From NCBI GenBank assembly GCA_019454105.1, contig CP075364.1, positions 1,119,362 through 1,183,361 of the forward strand: DNA of 64,000 bases, in the 5' to 3' direction. Position numbers and translations under genes: made by a program. A model generated the notes under the pieces. It was not told where the DNA came from. It did not search any database and saw nothing but the letters and a program-made list of their open reading frames with translations. Numbering within the stretch: position 1 is the stretch's first letter; each line of letters begins with the position of its first letter. This document shows positions 27,463 to 35,061 of the stretch, one piece after another. The DNA is from Fimbriimonadaceae bacterium. GTDB lineage: Bacteria; Armatimonadota; Fimbriimonadia; Fimbriimonadales; Fimbriimonadaceae.

Positions 27463-29145
27463 CTACCGTTCTGCCGGCCGGGTCGGTGGGATCGAATACG
27501 TTCTGATGAGGCTTCGGGCGATCTCGGTGAAAACGGGGCCGGCCACGGTTCCTCCATAGTAAGCTCCCGCCGACGGCGAGTCGATCATCACGAGAATCAC
27601 GGCCCTGGGCTCGCGCGCTGGCACGAACCCAACGAAGTTGGAGACATATCCGCCGCCGGATCCGAGCTTTTGGGCGGTGCCGGTCTTGCCCGCCAGCCGG
27701 TAACCGGGTATGCGCGACGACTTGCCGGTTCCCGAGTCCGATTCGATCACCGACTCCATCAGCCGGAGGACGGTGTCGGCGGACTCGGGGCTGAAGAGCG
27801 CCTCGCCTTCCTCGCGGGGCAACTCGGATCGGCCCACCCGGTCGATCAGGCGGGGCGGCATCATCGTCCCGTGGTTCGCAAGCGCCCCAAACGCGGCGGC
27901 AAGTTGGAGCGGGGTCACGTTCAGAGCCTGGCCAAAACCAAGGTTGGCGGTCTGCAGGGCTGGCGCGCCGTCCTTTCTGTTGAAGACGCCGCCCCGAGCT
28001 CCAGGAAGTCCGACGCGAGGGCGCTCCAGAATGCGACTCGCCTCGATCAAGCCCACCATCTTTTCATGGCCAATGCGCAATGCCCAAGAAGCGGCGGCCA
28101 CGTTGCAGCTCTTGGCGATCGCCCGTTCGTTGTCACAGACCCCGTGGGCCCGGTTTCCGCCGTGGGCTGCGCACTTCACCTCGCGTTTGCCGACCTTCAG
28201 GACGCCGTTGCAGACCACGGTGGATCCCGGCGTCACCACTCCTTCGTCCAGAGCCTTAGCCAGAGTCAGTGCCTTGAACGTCGAACCTGGCTCATAGGCT
28301 CCCATGACGGCCATATTAAAGTCGTCGCCGGGTTTCCAAGGCCGGTCAGGATCGAAGCTCGGCCAGTTTGCCAAAGCCAGCACGTCGCCGGACCGCGGAT
28401 CGAGGACGATGGCACAACCAGCCTTGGCCTTGTTCTTCGTGACGGCTTCCCTCACGGCTTGGGAGGCCACCTGTTGGAGGGTCGCGTTCAGGGTGAGCCT
28501 CACCGTCTCGCCCTGCCTCACCGGATCCTCGCTCGTCCGCACGAAGAGTCCGGTTCTGTCCACAAACCCCGTCCGATGTCCCGGCGCCCCGGTCAGGCCC
28601 GTGTCGAGTCCTCGTTCGATTCCATTGAGAGCCACCCCGTTCCTGAGGACCCCGACGACGCCTGACGCGTCCGCACCAAGCGGGTATCGGCGCGACTCCA
28701 AACGGTCGAGCGAGACCCCGTCGGCCCGCCACGATTTCCGGACAGCCCGGACGGCTTCTCCTGCGGCGCGACCCAGGGGCTCCGACCAAGTCCGGCTCTT
28801 CTTGCCCTCTAGGCTCGGCTGCTTCAGTTCGGCCTCGGAGATCCCAGACGCCTCGGCGAGGGCCAAAAAGAACGCAGGAGACTGGGGCACTCGGCGATAG
28901 TCCAGCCCAAACACGTAAGATTCGGTGCTTTGGGCCAAGAGGGCGCCCTGCGAATCGAGGACCGATCCCCGCACGGGTTTGTCGACCCGCGTCATCGAAC
29001 TTACGTTCGCCTCTTTGAACTCCTCAAGCACGGCCTGGCGCCGAAAGATCTGCACGTTGGCCTGGGACGCGACCGCGCCGAAGAACAGAGCCATCATCGC
29101 CGTGACGACCCAATTTGACCGCACGACTTCTTGCTTCCTGTCCAT
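27463..29145 (-). CDS. ftsI: Septal penicillin-binding protein FtsI (class B transpeptidase)
   Basis: This is the transpeptidase that cross-links septal peptidoglycan, the partner of FtsW. The 560-residue protein has a short cytoplasmic start, one membrane helix (VVTAMMALFFGAVASQANVQ), a dimerisation-type domain with RGSVLDSQGALLA, and the catalytic domain. The nucleophile motif is STFK (within EPGSTFKALTLAKALDEG), the second motif is SCN (AIAKSCNVAA), and the third is KTGTA (AGKTGTAQKLG). No PASTA domain follows. It starts 5 nt after the ftsL-like gene. Confidence 0.95.
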   Translation of the reverse strand: MDRKQEVVRSNWVVTAMMALFFGAVASQANVQIFRRQAVLEEFKEANVSSMTRVDKPVRGSVLDSQGALLAQSTESYVFGLDYRRVPQSPAFFLALAEASGISEAELKQPSLEGKKSRTWSEPLGRAAGEAVRAVRKSWRADGVSLDRLESRRYPLGADASGVVGVLRNGVALNGIERGLDTGLTGAPGHRTGFVDRTGLFVRTSEDPVRQGETVRLTLNATLQQVASQAVREAVTKNKAKAGCAIVLDPRSGDVLALANWPSFDPDRPWKPGDDFNMAVMGAYEPGSTFKALTLAKALDEGVVTPGSTVVCNGVLKVGKREVKCAAHGGNRAHGVCDNERAIAKSCNVAAASWALRIGHEKMVGLIEASRILERPRVGLPGARGGVFNRKDGAPALQTANLGFGQALNVTPLQLAAAFGALANHGTMMPPRLIDRVGRSELPREEGEALFSPESADTVLRLMESVIESDSGTGKSSRIPGYRLAGKTGTAQKLGSGGGYVSNFVGFVPAREPRAVILVMIDSPSAGAYYGGTVAGPVFTEIARSLIRTYSIPPTRPAER

Positions 29146-29150
29146 GGTCG

Positions 29151-29513
29151 CTACCGGCCCTGTGCGCCTTCAAGCCGGGCCAGCCAACCGTCAGAAGGGT
29201 GCATCATGCCCCGAGCCGAGGCCCAGCCCACAAGGGCGTCCGGCGAGGTCGCCAAATCCAGCCTCTTCTTGGCCTCTAAGAGCCTTGACGAAGCAGACCT
29301 GGCCCGCAAGTCGGCTCGGGCCAAGTCTCTCTGCGCGGTCGCGGCCAATGATTCGCCAGTCAGGGTCGAGACGACATAGACGCATAACGAAAGACAGGCA
29401 AGGGCCACCAACCTCGGCAAGACGAGACTCCTCCTGCGGGCCTTCGTCCTGACCGTAGGACGGACCGGCGCGACCTGTCTGCGCGGGATCTCGAACGCGG
29501 GCGCCGCGCTCAC
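29151..29513 (-). CDS. ftsL: FtsL-like divisome membrane protein
   Basis: This 120-residue bitopic protein has a basic cytoplasmic part (RTKARRRSLVLPR), one membrane helix (LVALACLSLCVYVVSTL) and an extracytoplasmic alpha-helical heptad region (RDLARADLRARSASSRLLEAKKRLD, which I split at the arginines when reading heptads). Sequence conservation in FtsL is very low, so the name rests on size, topology and its position between rsmH and ftsI, where ftsL normally lies. It overlaps rsmH by 4 nt. Confidence 0.75.
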   Translation of the reverse strand: MSAAPAFEIPRRQVAPVRPTVRTKARRRSLVLPRLVALACLSLCVYVVSTLTGESLAATAQRDLARADLRARSASSRLLEAKKRLDLATSPDALVGWASARGMMHPSDGWLARLEGAQGR

Positions 29514-30415
29514 GACAGCCTCCTGATGCCGCGCAACTTGGCGCTGCGGCTCTTGGGGTTCGATCGGACTTCAGCTTCTGTCGGTGTCATGGGTTTCCTC
29601 GTTGTCTCCTCAAAACTTCCCTCTTGCGCCAGTTGGCGGAAGGCCCTCTTCACGGCCCGGTCCTCACCACTGTGGTAGCTGAGCACCGCCATCACGCCGC
29701 CTGGCTTCAAGGTCTTTGCGGCGGCGCCCAGGGCTCCTTCCAATCCGTCCAACTCACGATTGACGTGGATCCGGACGGCTTGAAACGTGCGGGTGGCCGG
29801 GTGGAGACGTCGGTCGCGTTTGGCGGCGGGCACCGCCGCGAGAACACAGTCGACCAAATCTGCCGTGGTCTTGAGCGGCCGATCCTTCCGACGGTCGACG
29901 ATCACCTGGGCGATCCGCCTGGCCCACCGTTCGTCCCCCAGATTGAACAAAACGTTTTCGATCTCCCGCGCCGTGGCCCTGTTGAGCCAGGCAGCGGCGG
30001 GTTCGCCGCGCGAACGGTCCATCCTCATGTCGAGCGGCCCGTCTTGTCTGAAGGAGATCCCCCGCTCCGCGTCATCGATCTGGGCGGCGTTAAGCCCCAG
30101 GTCAAGCAGCACGGCGTCGGCGCCGTTCTGACGCCCTTCGGCCAAGCACGCGTCGGCAAGGGACTCGGGCAACTGGCGATAGTCAGCGTGATAGGGCCGG
30201 ACTCTCACGCCCTCGATGGCCCGAAGCCGTTCGATGGCCGCCTTGAGCATCGCCTCGTCCCAGTCGAGAGCGATGAGAAGCCCGCCCGGAGCGCTCGCCT
30301 TTGCAAGCTCGGCGGCATGGCCGCCGTGGCCCACGGTTCCGTCGACGATGGTCGCTCCAGGTTGAGGGGCTAACGTCTCCATCACTTCTCGGATCATGAC
30401 GGGGACGTGGGTCAT
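29510..30415 (-). CDS. rsmH: 16S rRNA (cytosine-1402-N4)-methyltransferase RsmH (MraW)
   Basis: RsmH methylates N4 of C1402 in the ribosomal P site using SAM. The 301-residue protein begins HVPVMIREVMETLAP and has the SAM-binding VDGTVGHGGHAAELA, then LIALDWDEAML, DAVLLDLGLNAAQIDD, and the signature RGISFRQDGPLDMRMD. C-terminal blocks are TRTFQAVRIHVNREL and LSYHSGEDRAVKRAF. It overlaps mraZ by 4 nt and ftsL by 4 nt, in the standard first position after mraZ. Confidence 0.96.
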   Translation of the reverse strand: MTHVPVMIREVMETLAPQPGATIVDGTVGHGGHAAELAKASAPGGLLIALDWDEAMLKAAIERLRAIEGVRVRPYHADYRQLPESLADACLAEGRQNGADAVLLDLGLNAAQIDDAERGISFRQDGPLDMRMDRSRGEPAAAWLNRATAREIENVLFNLGDERWARRIAQVIVDRRKDRPLKTTADLVDCVLAAVPAAKRDRRLHPATRTFQAVRIHVNRELDGLEGALGAAAKTLKPGGVMAVLSYHSGEDRAVKRAFRQLAQEGSFEETTRKPMTPTEAEVRSNPKSRSAKLRGIRRLS

Positions 30416-30894
30416 GGCCTGGCGGCTAAGGATGAATAGGCGCTTTCAATGGTTTCGCGCCGGTTGCGGTCAAATCCGTTCGGGTCGTTCTGATAGGCCT
30501 CGTAGTTCTCCGGGGACCAGATCTCGACGCTCTCGGTCAAGCCAATGAGAAGGGCCCTGTCTTTGAGCTTGGCGAAAGCCCGAAGCTCGCGAGGAAGAAG
30601 GACACGGCCTTGTTTGTCCGGGACGAGACCCGTGGCCGCGCCTCCGATGATGAGGCGTTCGAACGCCCCACGGGACGGGTCGAGCCGAGGCGCCTTCAAA
30701 ACGAGATCCAGGGTCTCTTTCCACTGGGCGGGCGTATGGACGACCAAACAACCGACCGGCCCTCGCGCGATCGCGAAAGGCTGGCCGATTCTGGCCCGGA
30801 TGCTGGCTGGGATCACGATCCGCCCTTTTTCGTCGACGGAGACCTCTCCACCGCCACCCTGGCCCTCGAAAGTCGTCTCGGACGCAAATGACAT
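30412..30894 (-). CDS. mraZ: Transcriptional regulator / division protein MraZ
   Basis: MraZ is an AbrB-fold DNA-binding protein that represses its own dcw operon in several bacteria by binding closely spaced direct repeats in the promoter. The 160-residue protein has two such domains, each with a DxxGR core: VDEKGRIVIPASIRARIG and PDKQGRVLLPRELRAFA. The ATG at 30894 matches the family start; an upstream in-frame extension is non-conserved. Candidate binding repeats lie at 31031-31067. Confidence 0.95.
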   Translation of the reverse strand: MSFASETTFEGQGGGGEVSVDEKGRIVIPASIRARIGQPFAIARGPVGCLVVHTPAQWKETLDLVLKAPRLDPSRGAFERLIIGGAATGLVPDKQGRVLLPRELRAFAKLKDRALLIGLTESVEIWSPENYEAYQNDPNGFDRNRRETIESAYSSLAARP

Positions 30895-31030
30895 GGCTCT
30901 TGCGGGCCGGCGCGCGTCGGCTCTCTGGAGGGGGCCACCTTCCTTGGCGGCCCCGTCTGAGACTTTCCGAGCGCCCCGCCCGGTTCTGGCCCCCGCTTCC
31001 ATCCTTGGTCGCCGAAGCCGTTATCAATTT

Positions 31031-31067
31031 GGCACAGATCACCACAAAATGGCACTTATTGGGCCAC
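31031..31067 (-). promoter_or_regulatory. Candidate MraZ operator: four GTGsy repeats on one helical face
   Basis: Read on the minus strand towards mraZ, GTGGC (31067-31063), GTGCC (31055-31051), GTGGT (31045-31041) and GTGCC (31035-31031) recur at 12, 10 and 10 bp. A possible promoter, TTGTGG with GATAAC 16 bp later, overlaps the last two repeats. Known MraZ boxes are three or four short GTGGG-type repeats of about one helical turn, so autoregulation of the dcw operon is a reasonable inference. Confidence 0.55.
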
Positions 31068-31213
31068 AGAATCAGACCAACTCTTGAATTTTGCATAGAA
31101 TGTCTGTCACTTACGCAGTCTTGGAAAATTGATGTCTACTATTATCAACCAAGAAGGAGGCTCTTCCGCGCCCAAAGAACGGCTGTGGGGAAACGTGGGG
31201 GTCAGAACAACGC

Positions 31214-31235
31214 AGCCCCCTGCAAGCAGGGGGCT
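31214..31235 (-). terminator. Strong hairpin, possible terminator of the small minus-strand gene
   Basis: AGCCCCCTG and CAGGGGGCT pair perfectly over 9 bp around a 4-nt loop. On the minus strand it lies 28 bp past the stop of the small gene at 31264 and is followed by GCGTTGTTCT, a weak T-containing tail. A terminator role fits but is unproven. Confidence 0.4.
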
Positions 31236-31263
31236 GGCGATGGGCAAGCAAGGAGCAGAGACA

Positions 31264-31377
31264 CTAGGGGCCGTCGCCGGCCTCAGGGCGTTTCAAAGCT
31301 TCTCGAGTCAGGTTCCAGGCGCCGCAGACGGCTGCCAAGGCGACACAAAGCGCGACTAGGGAAGACAGGACATTCAT
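31264..31377 (-). CDS. Possible small membrane protein, 37 aa
   Basis: An ATG-initiated minus-strand frame encodes 37 residues. It starts MNVLSSLVALCVALAAVCGA, an uninterrupted hydrophobic stretch long enough to span the membrane once, and continues with a polar tail WNLTREALKRPEAGDGP. Single-helix small proteins of this type are common and often missed. Support is limited to the helix pattern, the hairpin just downstream and the otherwise unexplained gap. No Shine-Dalgarno sequence is visible. It could be chance. Confidence 0.35.
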   Translation of the reverse strand: MNVLSSLVALCVALAAVCGAWNLTREALKRPEAGDGP

Positions 31378-31556
31378 GGCAAAGACCACAAGAACAGAGT
31401 GGTCATTCCGCCCCGGGCCGGTGGAGAACTAACAGGGAGGCTGGCCAGAGCGCCGGTTCGATGGCGAGAACAGGGGTTCCTGCCATCGGCATCTGCACGG
31501 ACCGCATTCCTGCGTTCAGTCCCTTTACTGGATCCGAGGCATGCTTCTCGGGGTGC

Positions 31557-31562
31557 GATAAT
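31557..31562 (+). promoter_or_regulatory. -10-like box GATAAT (extended TGC), leaderless start of 31569
   Basis: TGCGATAAT resembles an extended -10 element and ends 6 nt before the GTG at 31569. This supports GTG 31569 over an ATG at 31461 that would place the promoter inside the gene. Confidence 0.5.
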
Positions 31563-31568
31563 TCTCCT

Positions 31569-34142
31569 GTGCTTCTAGGGTTGCTTCTTGGTCACCATCA
31601 GGAGTCCCCTTTCACGCTCGAGAATGACGGTTTGGTCGCCGAGGTGGTGCCCGATGGATCAAGTTGGCGAGAAAGGTACGGTCTCCGGCTCAAGGACGGC
31701 TCGTTCGCTGTCGTCCTGGATTCTTTGAGCTCGACGACAGGTCCGCCGACCCTCGAAAGAGAGTCCAAGAACGCCCTCCGCGTGACGGCCCGGGTCGGTG
31801 GGCGGCAATGGGTCCGGCGAATCTCGTACCACGCTTCCCTTGAGGCATGGAGGATCGAAACCACAGTCGAGAGCCAGCGCGCTTGGAGCCTGGCAACCGA
31901 ATATCGCGCAGACCCGAACGGCAAATGGTCCTTTTCTGGTGAAAGGCGGCTCTCCACCTACGCTGACACATGGAGGCCCCTTGTAATGAGGCAGGGCTCG
32001 GGGCCGTCGTTTGCGGTCTGGACCGACAATGAGACCTGGAGGCGCCATCAGCCTGGAGAGGTCGGAATCGACCTGTCGAACGAGAAGGACGCTCTCTACA
32101 TCGGTCTGCGACCGGGACTCGAGCACCGGGCTCGCGAATCCATGGGACAAATCGACCGGGCACCCGTCACGCCACCGACCGTCACGTTCGCCTACTGGAT
32201 CAAGACGCTTCCTGCAGGGTCATTGGGGCTCGGGCGCTGGATTTCTGAAGCGACTTGGAACCCTCGGGGTGTGGCGCGACTCCGGATTCCCCTCCCTCAG
32301 GTCGTCCCATTCAAGTATTCGACCCGACCTGTCTACACGCTCCAGGAGTGGGACAGGCAGGCTGTGCCCCTTGACGGCCGCGTCTGGTGGAGCCGAGGCA
32401 ACATCGGTGGCGCAGGTACCGGGGCCGTTTCCTATGGTGCCAAACAGAACGCTCTGCGCGCAGCTTGGGCGATGGGGCTCTGGGGCGAGAGGCTCGGCCA
32501 ACCCGCGTGGCGAAACCGGGCCAGCCAAGCATTGGAGCTTTGGCTGTCGGCCGAGTCTCCCGCGCCAGCTCAATACGACCCAGGCACGGAAGCTTTTTCG
32601 GAACAGAGTGATTGGGAAGCAGGTTGGGCCAGCGGACACTGGGCCGCCCTGTGGCTCCAGACCCGTCGTGACGGTCTGCCCGACCCTCGGTTGACCTCCC
32701 GGATCGAAGCCCTCGTCGAGAAGGCTGAGCGGGAGACAGTCGGTTCGCGACCTCTGTTCGATTTTCTGGCCGAGGCCCATCGGACCGACACTTTGCCCGA
32801 AGTCCTGCGGGAGCGGGCACAAGGGGCTCTTGAAAAGGTCAGGCCAGGGCCGGACGCCGACCTCGAGACCCGGCTCGCCTGGCGTCTGGCTCTTTGCGAG
32901 TCGGTGGGGGCCGACTCAAGCGCCGTCGAGGAACTGGCCGACGAATTGGTCCTGAAGCAGTCGGTCTGGGAGCGGCCAGGCAAGCCGGCGGACTGGTTTG
33001 GCTCGATGGGTGCCGCTCTTGACCGTCAACCATCCGACGATCGTTCGCTGCTCTTGCTTCGCGCTGGAGTCGCCACAGGCAGGCGCGACCTCTTCGAACG
33101 TGGAGTCGCCTCACTTCGGTCGGCCTTGGCCGTGTTCCGTGAGTCGGCGGCGAGCCTTAACGGAGTCCGAGTCGAAGGCGACGTACCCTTGAACGGAGTC
33201 GCCGTGGGGGCCGCCAGCCTTGAGCAAAGCCCGACTTATGCGGGCTTCGACGCTGGGGAGGGGGCGATGCTGGCCCTTGCGACTTACGCTCTGGAACGGT
33301 TCGGATCCGTCTATATCCATCCAAGCGGATGGTCGTGCGGCGTCGACGCCGTCGAACTTTCCGAGGCTGGAGATCCCCTCTCGCTCCTGGTGAACAACCC
33401 TCGGCCGTACCGGGGAGAGTTCCCAGTGAAACTCCGTCGTGGCCCGACCTCCGACGAGCCGGTTTTGGCGCGTGACCCTGTTGCAGTCAGCCGCATCGAA
33501 CTTGGCTGGGACGGCGGGCTGTTGAAGCTGACCGCAGTTCCCTCAGCGGCGGCCATGCGCCCGGGCGAGACGACCGGGGTGTTCCGATTCTTGCCGGCCG
33601 GGCCTGTCGTGCCTGCCCGAACTGGGGCCCGGGGGTTCGAAGCCACCATGAAGTTGGGCAATTTTCGCCAAGGCCTTGTCGAGTTCGAAGGCAAGATCGG
33701 CTCTTTTCCGGTGCGCACGAGGCCCTCGATCCTGAGGGTGTCTCCCGAGTTCGAACTTGCGGTCCCTGCGCCGGTCGGGTGGTTGCGGACGGGCGACCTG
33801 GCCCGCGTCTGGTATCCCGTTCGAGGTCATGCGAGTACTGGGGACGACGGCCAGTCCGAGTTGCCGAACTCGGGCCTGAAGGGCAAGTTGACGTCGGCCC
33901 CGTTCTTGGCGACGCCATCGCTGCTGAAGTTCACGCTCGCCGGTCAGGGCGGCACCCGGCTCCGACTCGTCGACGAGACCGAAGGCGGCGAACTCTGGTC
34001 TGCCTCGCCGAGCGACAAGCCAACAGCGAAGGAAATCGACCTCGAGCCATGGGCTGGGCGGATGGTCCGATTGATCTTGGAGGACGAAAGTGCGGAAGGT
34101 TGGGTCGAACTTCGCGACCCGGTCTGGACGCCCCGAAGCTAG
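31569..34142 (+). CDS. Large protein with probable alpha/alpha-barrel region, unknown function
   Basis: The 857-residue product starts MLLGLLLGHHQES, a short hydrophobic lead that may be a minimal export signal. Residues about 15-250 are strand-rich and end in GRWISEATWNPRGVARLRI. Residues about 250-560 look like a helical toroid: WDRQAVPLDGRVWWSRGNIG, AVSYGAKQNALRAAWAMGLW, SDWEAGWASGHWAALWLQT. This resembles six-hairpin glycosidase-like proteins, but no catalytic acid is confidently assigned. The C-terminal third is beta-sandwich-like (FEATMKLGNFRQGLVEFEG). Placement next to a mutarotase-like gene hints at carbohydrate. The start is set by a -10 box 6 nt upstream; ATG 31461 is the alternative. 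Confidence 0.65.
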   Translation: MLLGLLLGHHQESPFTLENDGLVAEVVPDGSSWRERYGLRLKDGSFAVVLDSLSSTTGPPTLERESKNALRVTARVGGRQWVRRISYHASLEAWRIETTVESQRAWSLATEYRADPNGKWSFSGERRLSTYADTWRPLVMRQGSGPSFAVWTDNETWRRHQPGEVGIDLSNEKDALYIGLRPGLEHRARESMGQIDRAPVTPPTVTFAYWIKTLPAGSLGLGRWISEATWNPRGVARLRIPLPQVVPFKYSTRPVYTLQEWDRQAVPLDGRVWWSRGNIGGAGTGAVSYGAKQNALRAAWAMGLWGERLGQPAWRNRASQALELWLSAESPAPAQYDPGTEAFSEQSDWEAGWASGHWAALWLQTRRDGLPDPRLTSRIEALVEKAERETVGSRPLFDFLAEAHRTDTLPEVLRERAQGALEKVRPGPDADLETRLAWRLALCESVGADSSAVEELADELVLKQSVWERPGKPADWFGSMGAALDRQPSDDRSLLLLRAGVATGRRDLFERGVASLRSALAVFRESAASLNGVRVEGDVPLNGVAVGAASLEQSPTYAGFDAGEGAMLALATYALERFGSVYIHPSGWSCGVDAVELSEAGDPLSLLVNNPRPYRGEFPVKLRRGPTSDEPVLARDPVAVSRIELGWDGGLLKLTAVPSAAAMRPGETTGVFRFLPAGPVVPARTGARGFEATMKLGNFRQGLVEFEGKIGSFPVRTRPSILRVSPEFELAVPAPVGWLRTGDLARVWYPVRGHASTGDDGQSELPNSGLKGKLTSAPFLATPSLLKFTLAGQGGTRLRLVDETEGGELWSASPSDKPTAKEIDLEPWAGRMVRLILEDESAEGWVELRDPVWTPRS

Positions 34143-35035
34143 GCTCGGGTTCGATCGGCCAGGGCTTCGAGCCAGTCGGAAATTCCTGCCTCGTCCCTTG
34201 GGAGGTTCGAGGCCGGAACCAAGGCCCAACGTTCACTATGGACGGCTGACTCGCCAGGCTCAAGAGTCGCCAAAGCCCCAAGAGACTCGACTTCAAGCAT
34301 GTCGTGCCGGGTGAAGGTCTCAAAGTTGCACCCGAAGTCGGGGAGCCTGCCTGGGGCCCCCACGTCGAATGTCTTGAGAAAGACGTTCCCATGGTTCAGG
34401 TAAGCGGCCCACCCTTGGCTTAGCCAAGCTCCGACCTTCTGGGGCGTTGGCGCGTCGGTCTGGCGAAGCCGCACCAGCCGCCGGCCCCATGTCCAGCGCG
34501 GGTCGGTCATGTCGGTGTAGTGCCAAAGAACAAGCGGCGCCGCCGGAAGCAGCGCCTCGATGTGGGGCTTGGAGGGCGGCATCGGGAAGACGCACTCGCC
34601 CCCAGTCGCCATGACGGTGAGGCACCACGGCGCGCAGAAGAGGGACTGGGTGGAGTGGTTGGTCACCCGATGCGACAACGCCAGGACTTCCCCGTCGAAC
34701 CTGAGACTGATAGCCCGGCCGATCTTGGTCGGCCCGAGAGGCTTCTCGACCGTCAGCCACCCTTCGGCCTCGGTCGCGAGCACGGGTTCATTGTCCGGCT
34801 CATAGGTGACTTCGGGCACCTCCGGAGCGACCCACAGCCTGTGGCCGCCATAGCTCCGGTACTCGTTCCCACCGCTCAGCCCCGCATGACGGGGGTATTC
34901 GACAAGCTCGTTTGGACCGCCGACCTGGCCGAATCGAATGACGCGGGGGCCGACCTCGAGAGTGACGAGCGCCTCGAGCCCGCCCGAGGAAAGCCGAGCG
35001 CACCGGGCCCAACCCCCATAGGCGACGGTTTCCAT
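34139..35035 (-). CDS. Galactose-mutarotase-like protein (DUF4380-type)
   Basis: This 298-residue, strand-rich protein has the layout of aldose-1-epimerase-like folds: LEALVTLEVGPRVIRFGQVG, then NEYRSYGGHRLWVAPEVPEV, and a central histidine region (LALSHRVTNHSTQ). The YGGHRLW block is typical of the DUF4380 branch, whose function is unknown. A TACACT box lies 9 nt before the ATG. It converges on the 31569 gene, and both stop codons lie within one CTAG (34139-34142). A sugar-related role is likely but unspecified. Confidence 0.65.
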   Translation of the reverse strand: METVAYGGWARCARLSSGGLEALVTLEVGPRVIRFGQVGGPNELVEYPRHAGLSGGNEYRSYGGHRLWVAPEVPEVTYEPDNEPVLATEAEGWLTVEKPLGPTKIGRAISLRFDGEVLALSHRVTNHSTQSLFCAPWCLTVMATGGECVFPMPPSKPHIEALLPAAPLVLWHYTDMTDPRWTWGRRLVRLRQTDAPTPQKVGAWLSQGWAAYLNHGNVFLKTFDVGAPGRLPDFGCNFETFTRHDMLEVESLGALATLEPGESAVHSERWALVPASNLPRDEAGISDWLEALADRTRA

Positions 35036-35044
35036 GAGCCCGTG

Positions 35045-35050
35045 AGTGTA
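35045..35050 (-). promoter_or_regulatory. -10-like box TACACT before the 35035 gene
   Basis: On the minus strand TACACT is followed by 9 nt and the ATG at 35035. No Shine-Dalgarno sequence is present. The spacing is the longest of the leaderless-type set. Confidence 0.4.
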
Positions 35051-35061
35051 CTCAAGGCTGG

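Larger units (their letters stand above)
30895..31568. other. Long intergenic region between mraZ and the 31569 gene
   Basis: This is the only gap over 300 bp in the window. From the left it holds a GC-rich mraZ leader (to about 31010), an AT-rich patch (31020-31150) with MraZ-box-like repeats, a perfect hairpin at 31214-31235, a possible 37-codon minus-strand gene at 31264-31377, and the -10-like box at 31557 for the rightward gene. Much of the rest shows no recognisable signal. Confidence 0.6.

Noticed and set aside
31305-31345. Resemblance to the SRP (4.5S) RNA core (CAGG...GGCTGCCAAGG)
   Set aside because: The GGAA tetraloop and the AGCAG internal loop are absent, and no flanking helix pairs. 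The bases lie in the possible small membrane-protein frame instead.
31450-31470. GGTTCGATGG, reminiscent of a tRNA or tmRNA T arm
   Set aside because: No matching stem, acceptor arm or anticodon arm can be drawn around it.
30888-31568. N-terminal extension of the 31569 gene by up to 227 codons, back into mraZ
   Set aside because: The extension covers the mraZ start, the MraZ-box repeats and an AT-rich promoter region. A -10-like box at 31557 and the signal-like MLLGLLLG support a start at 31569.
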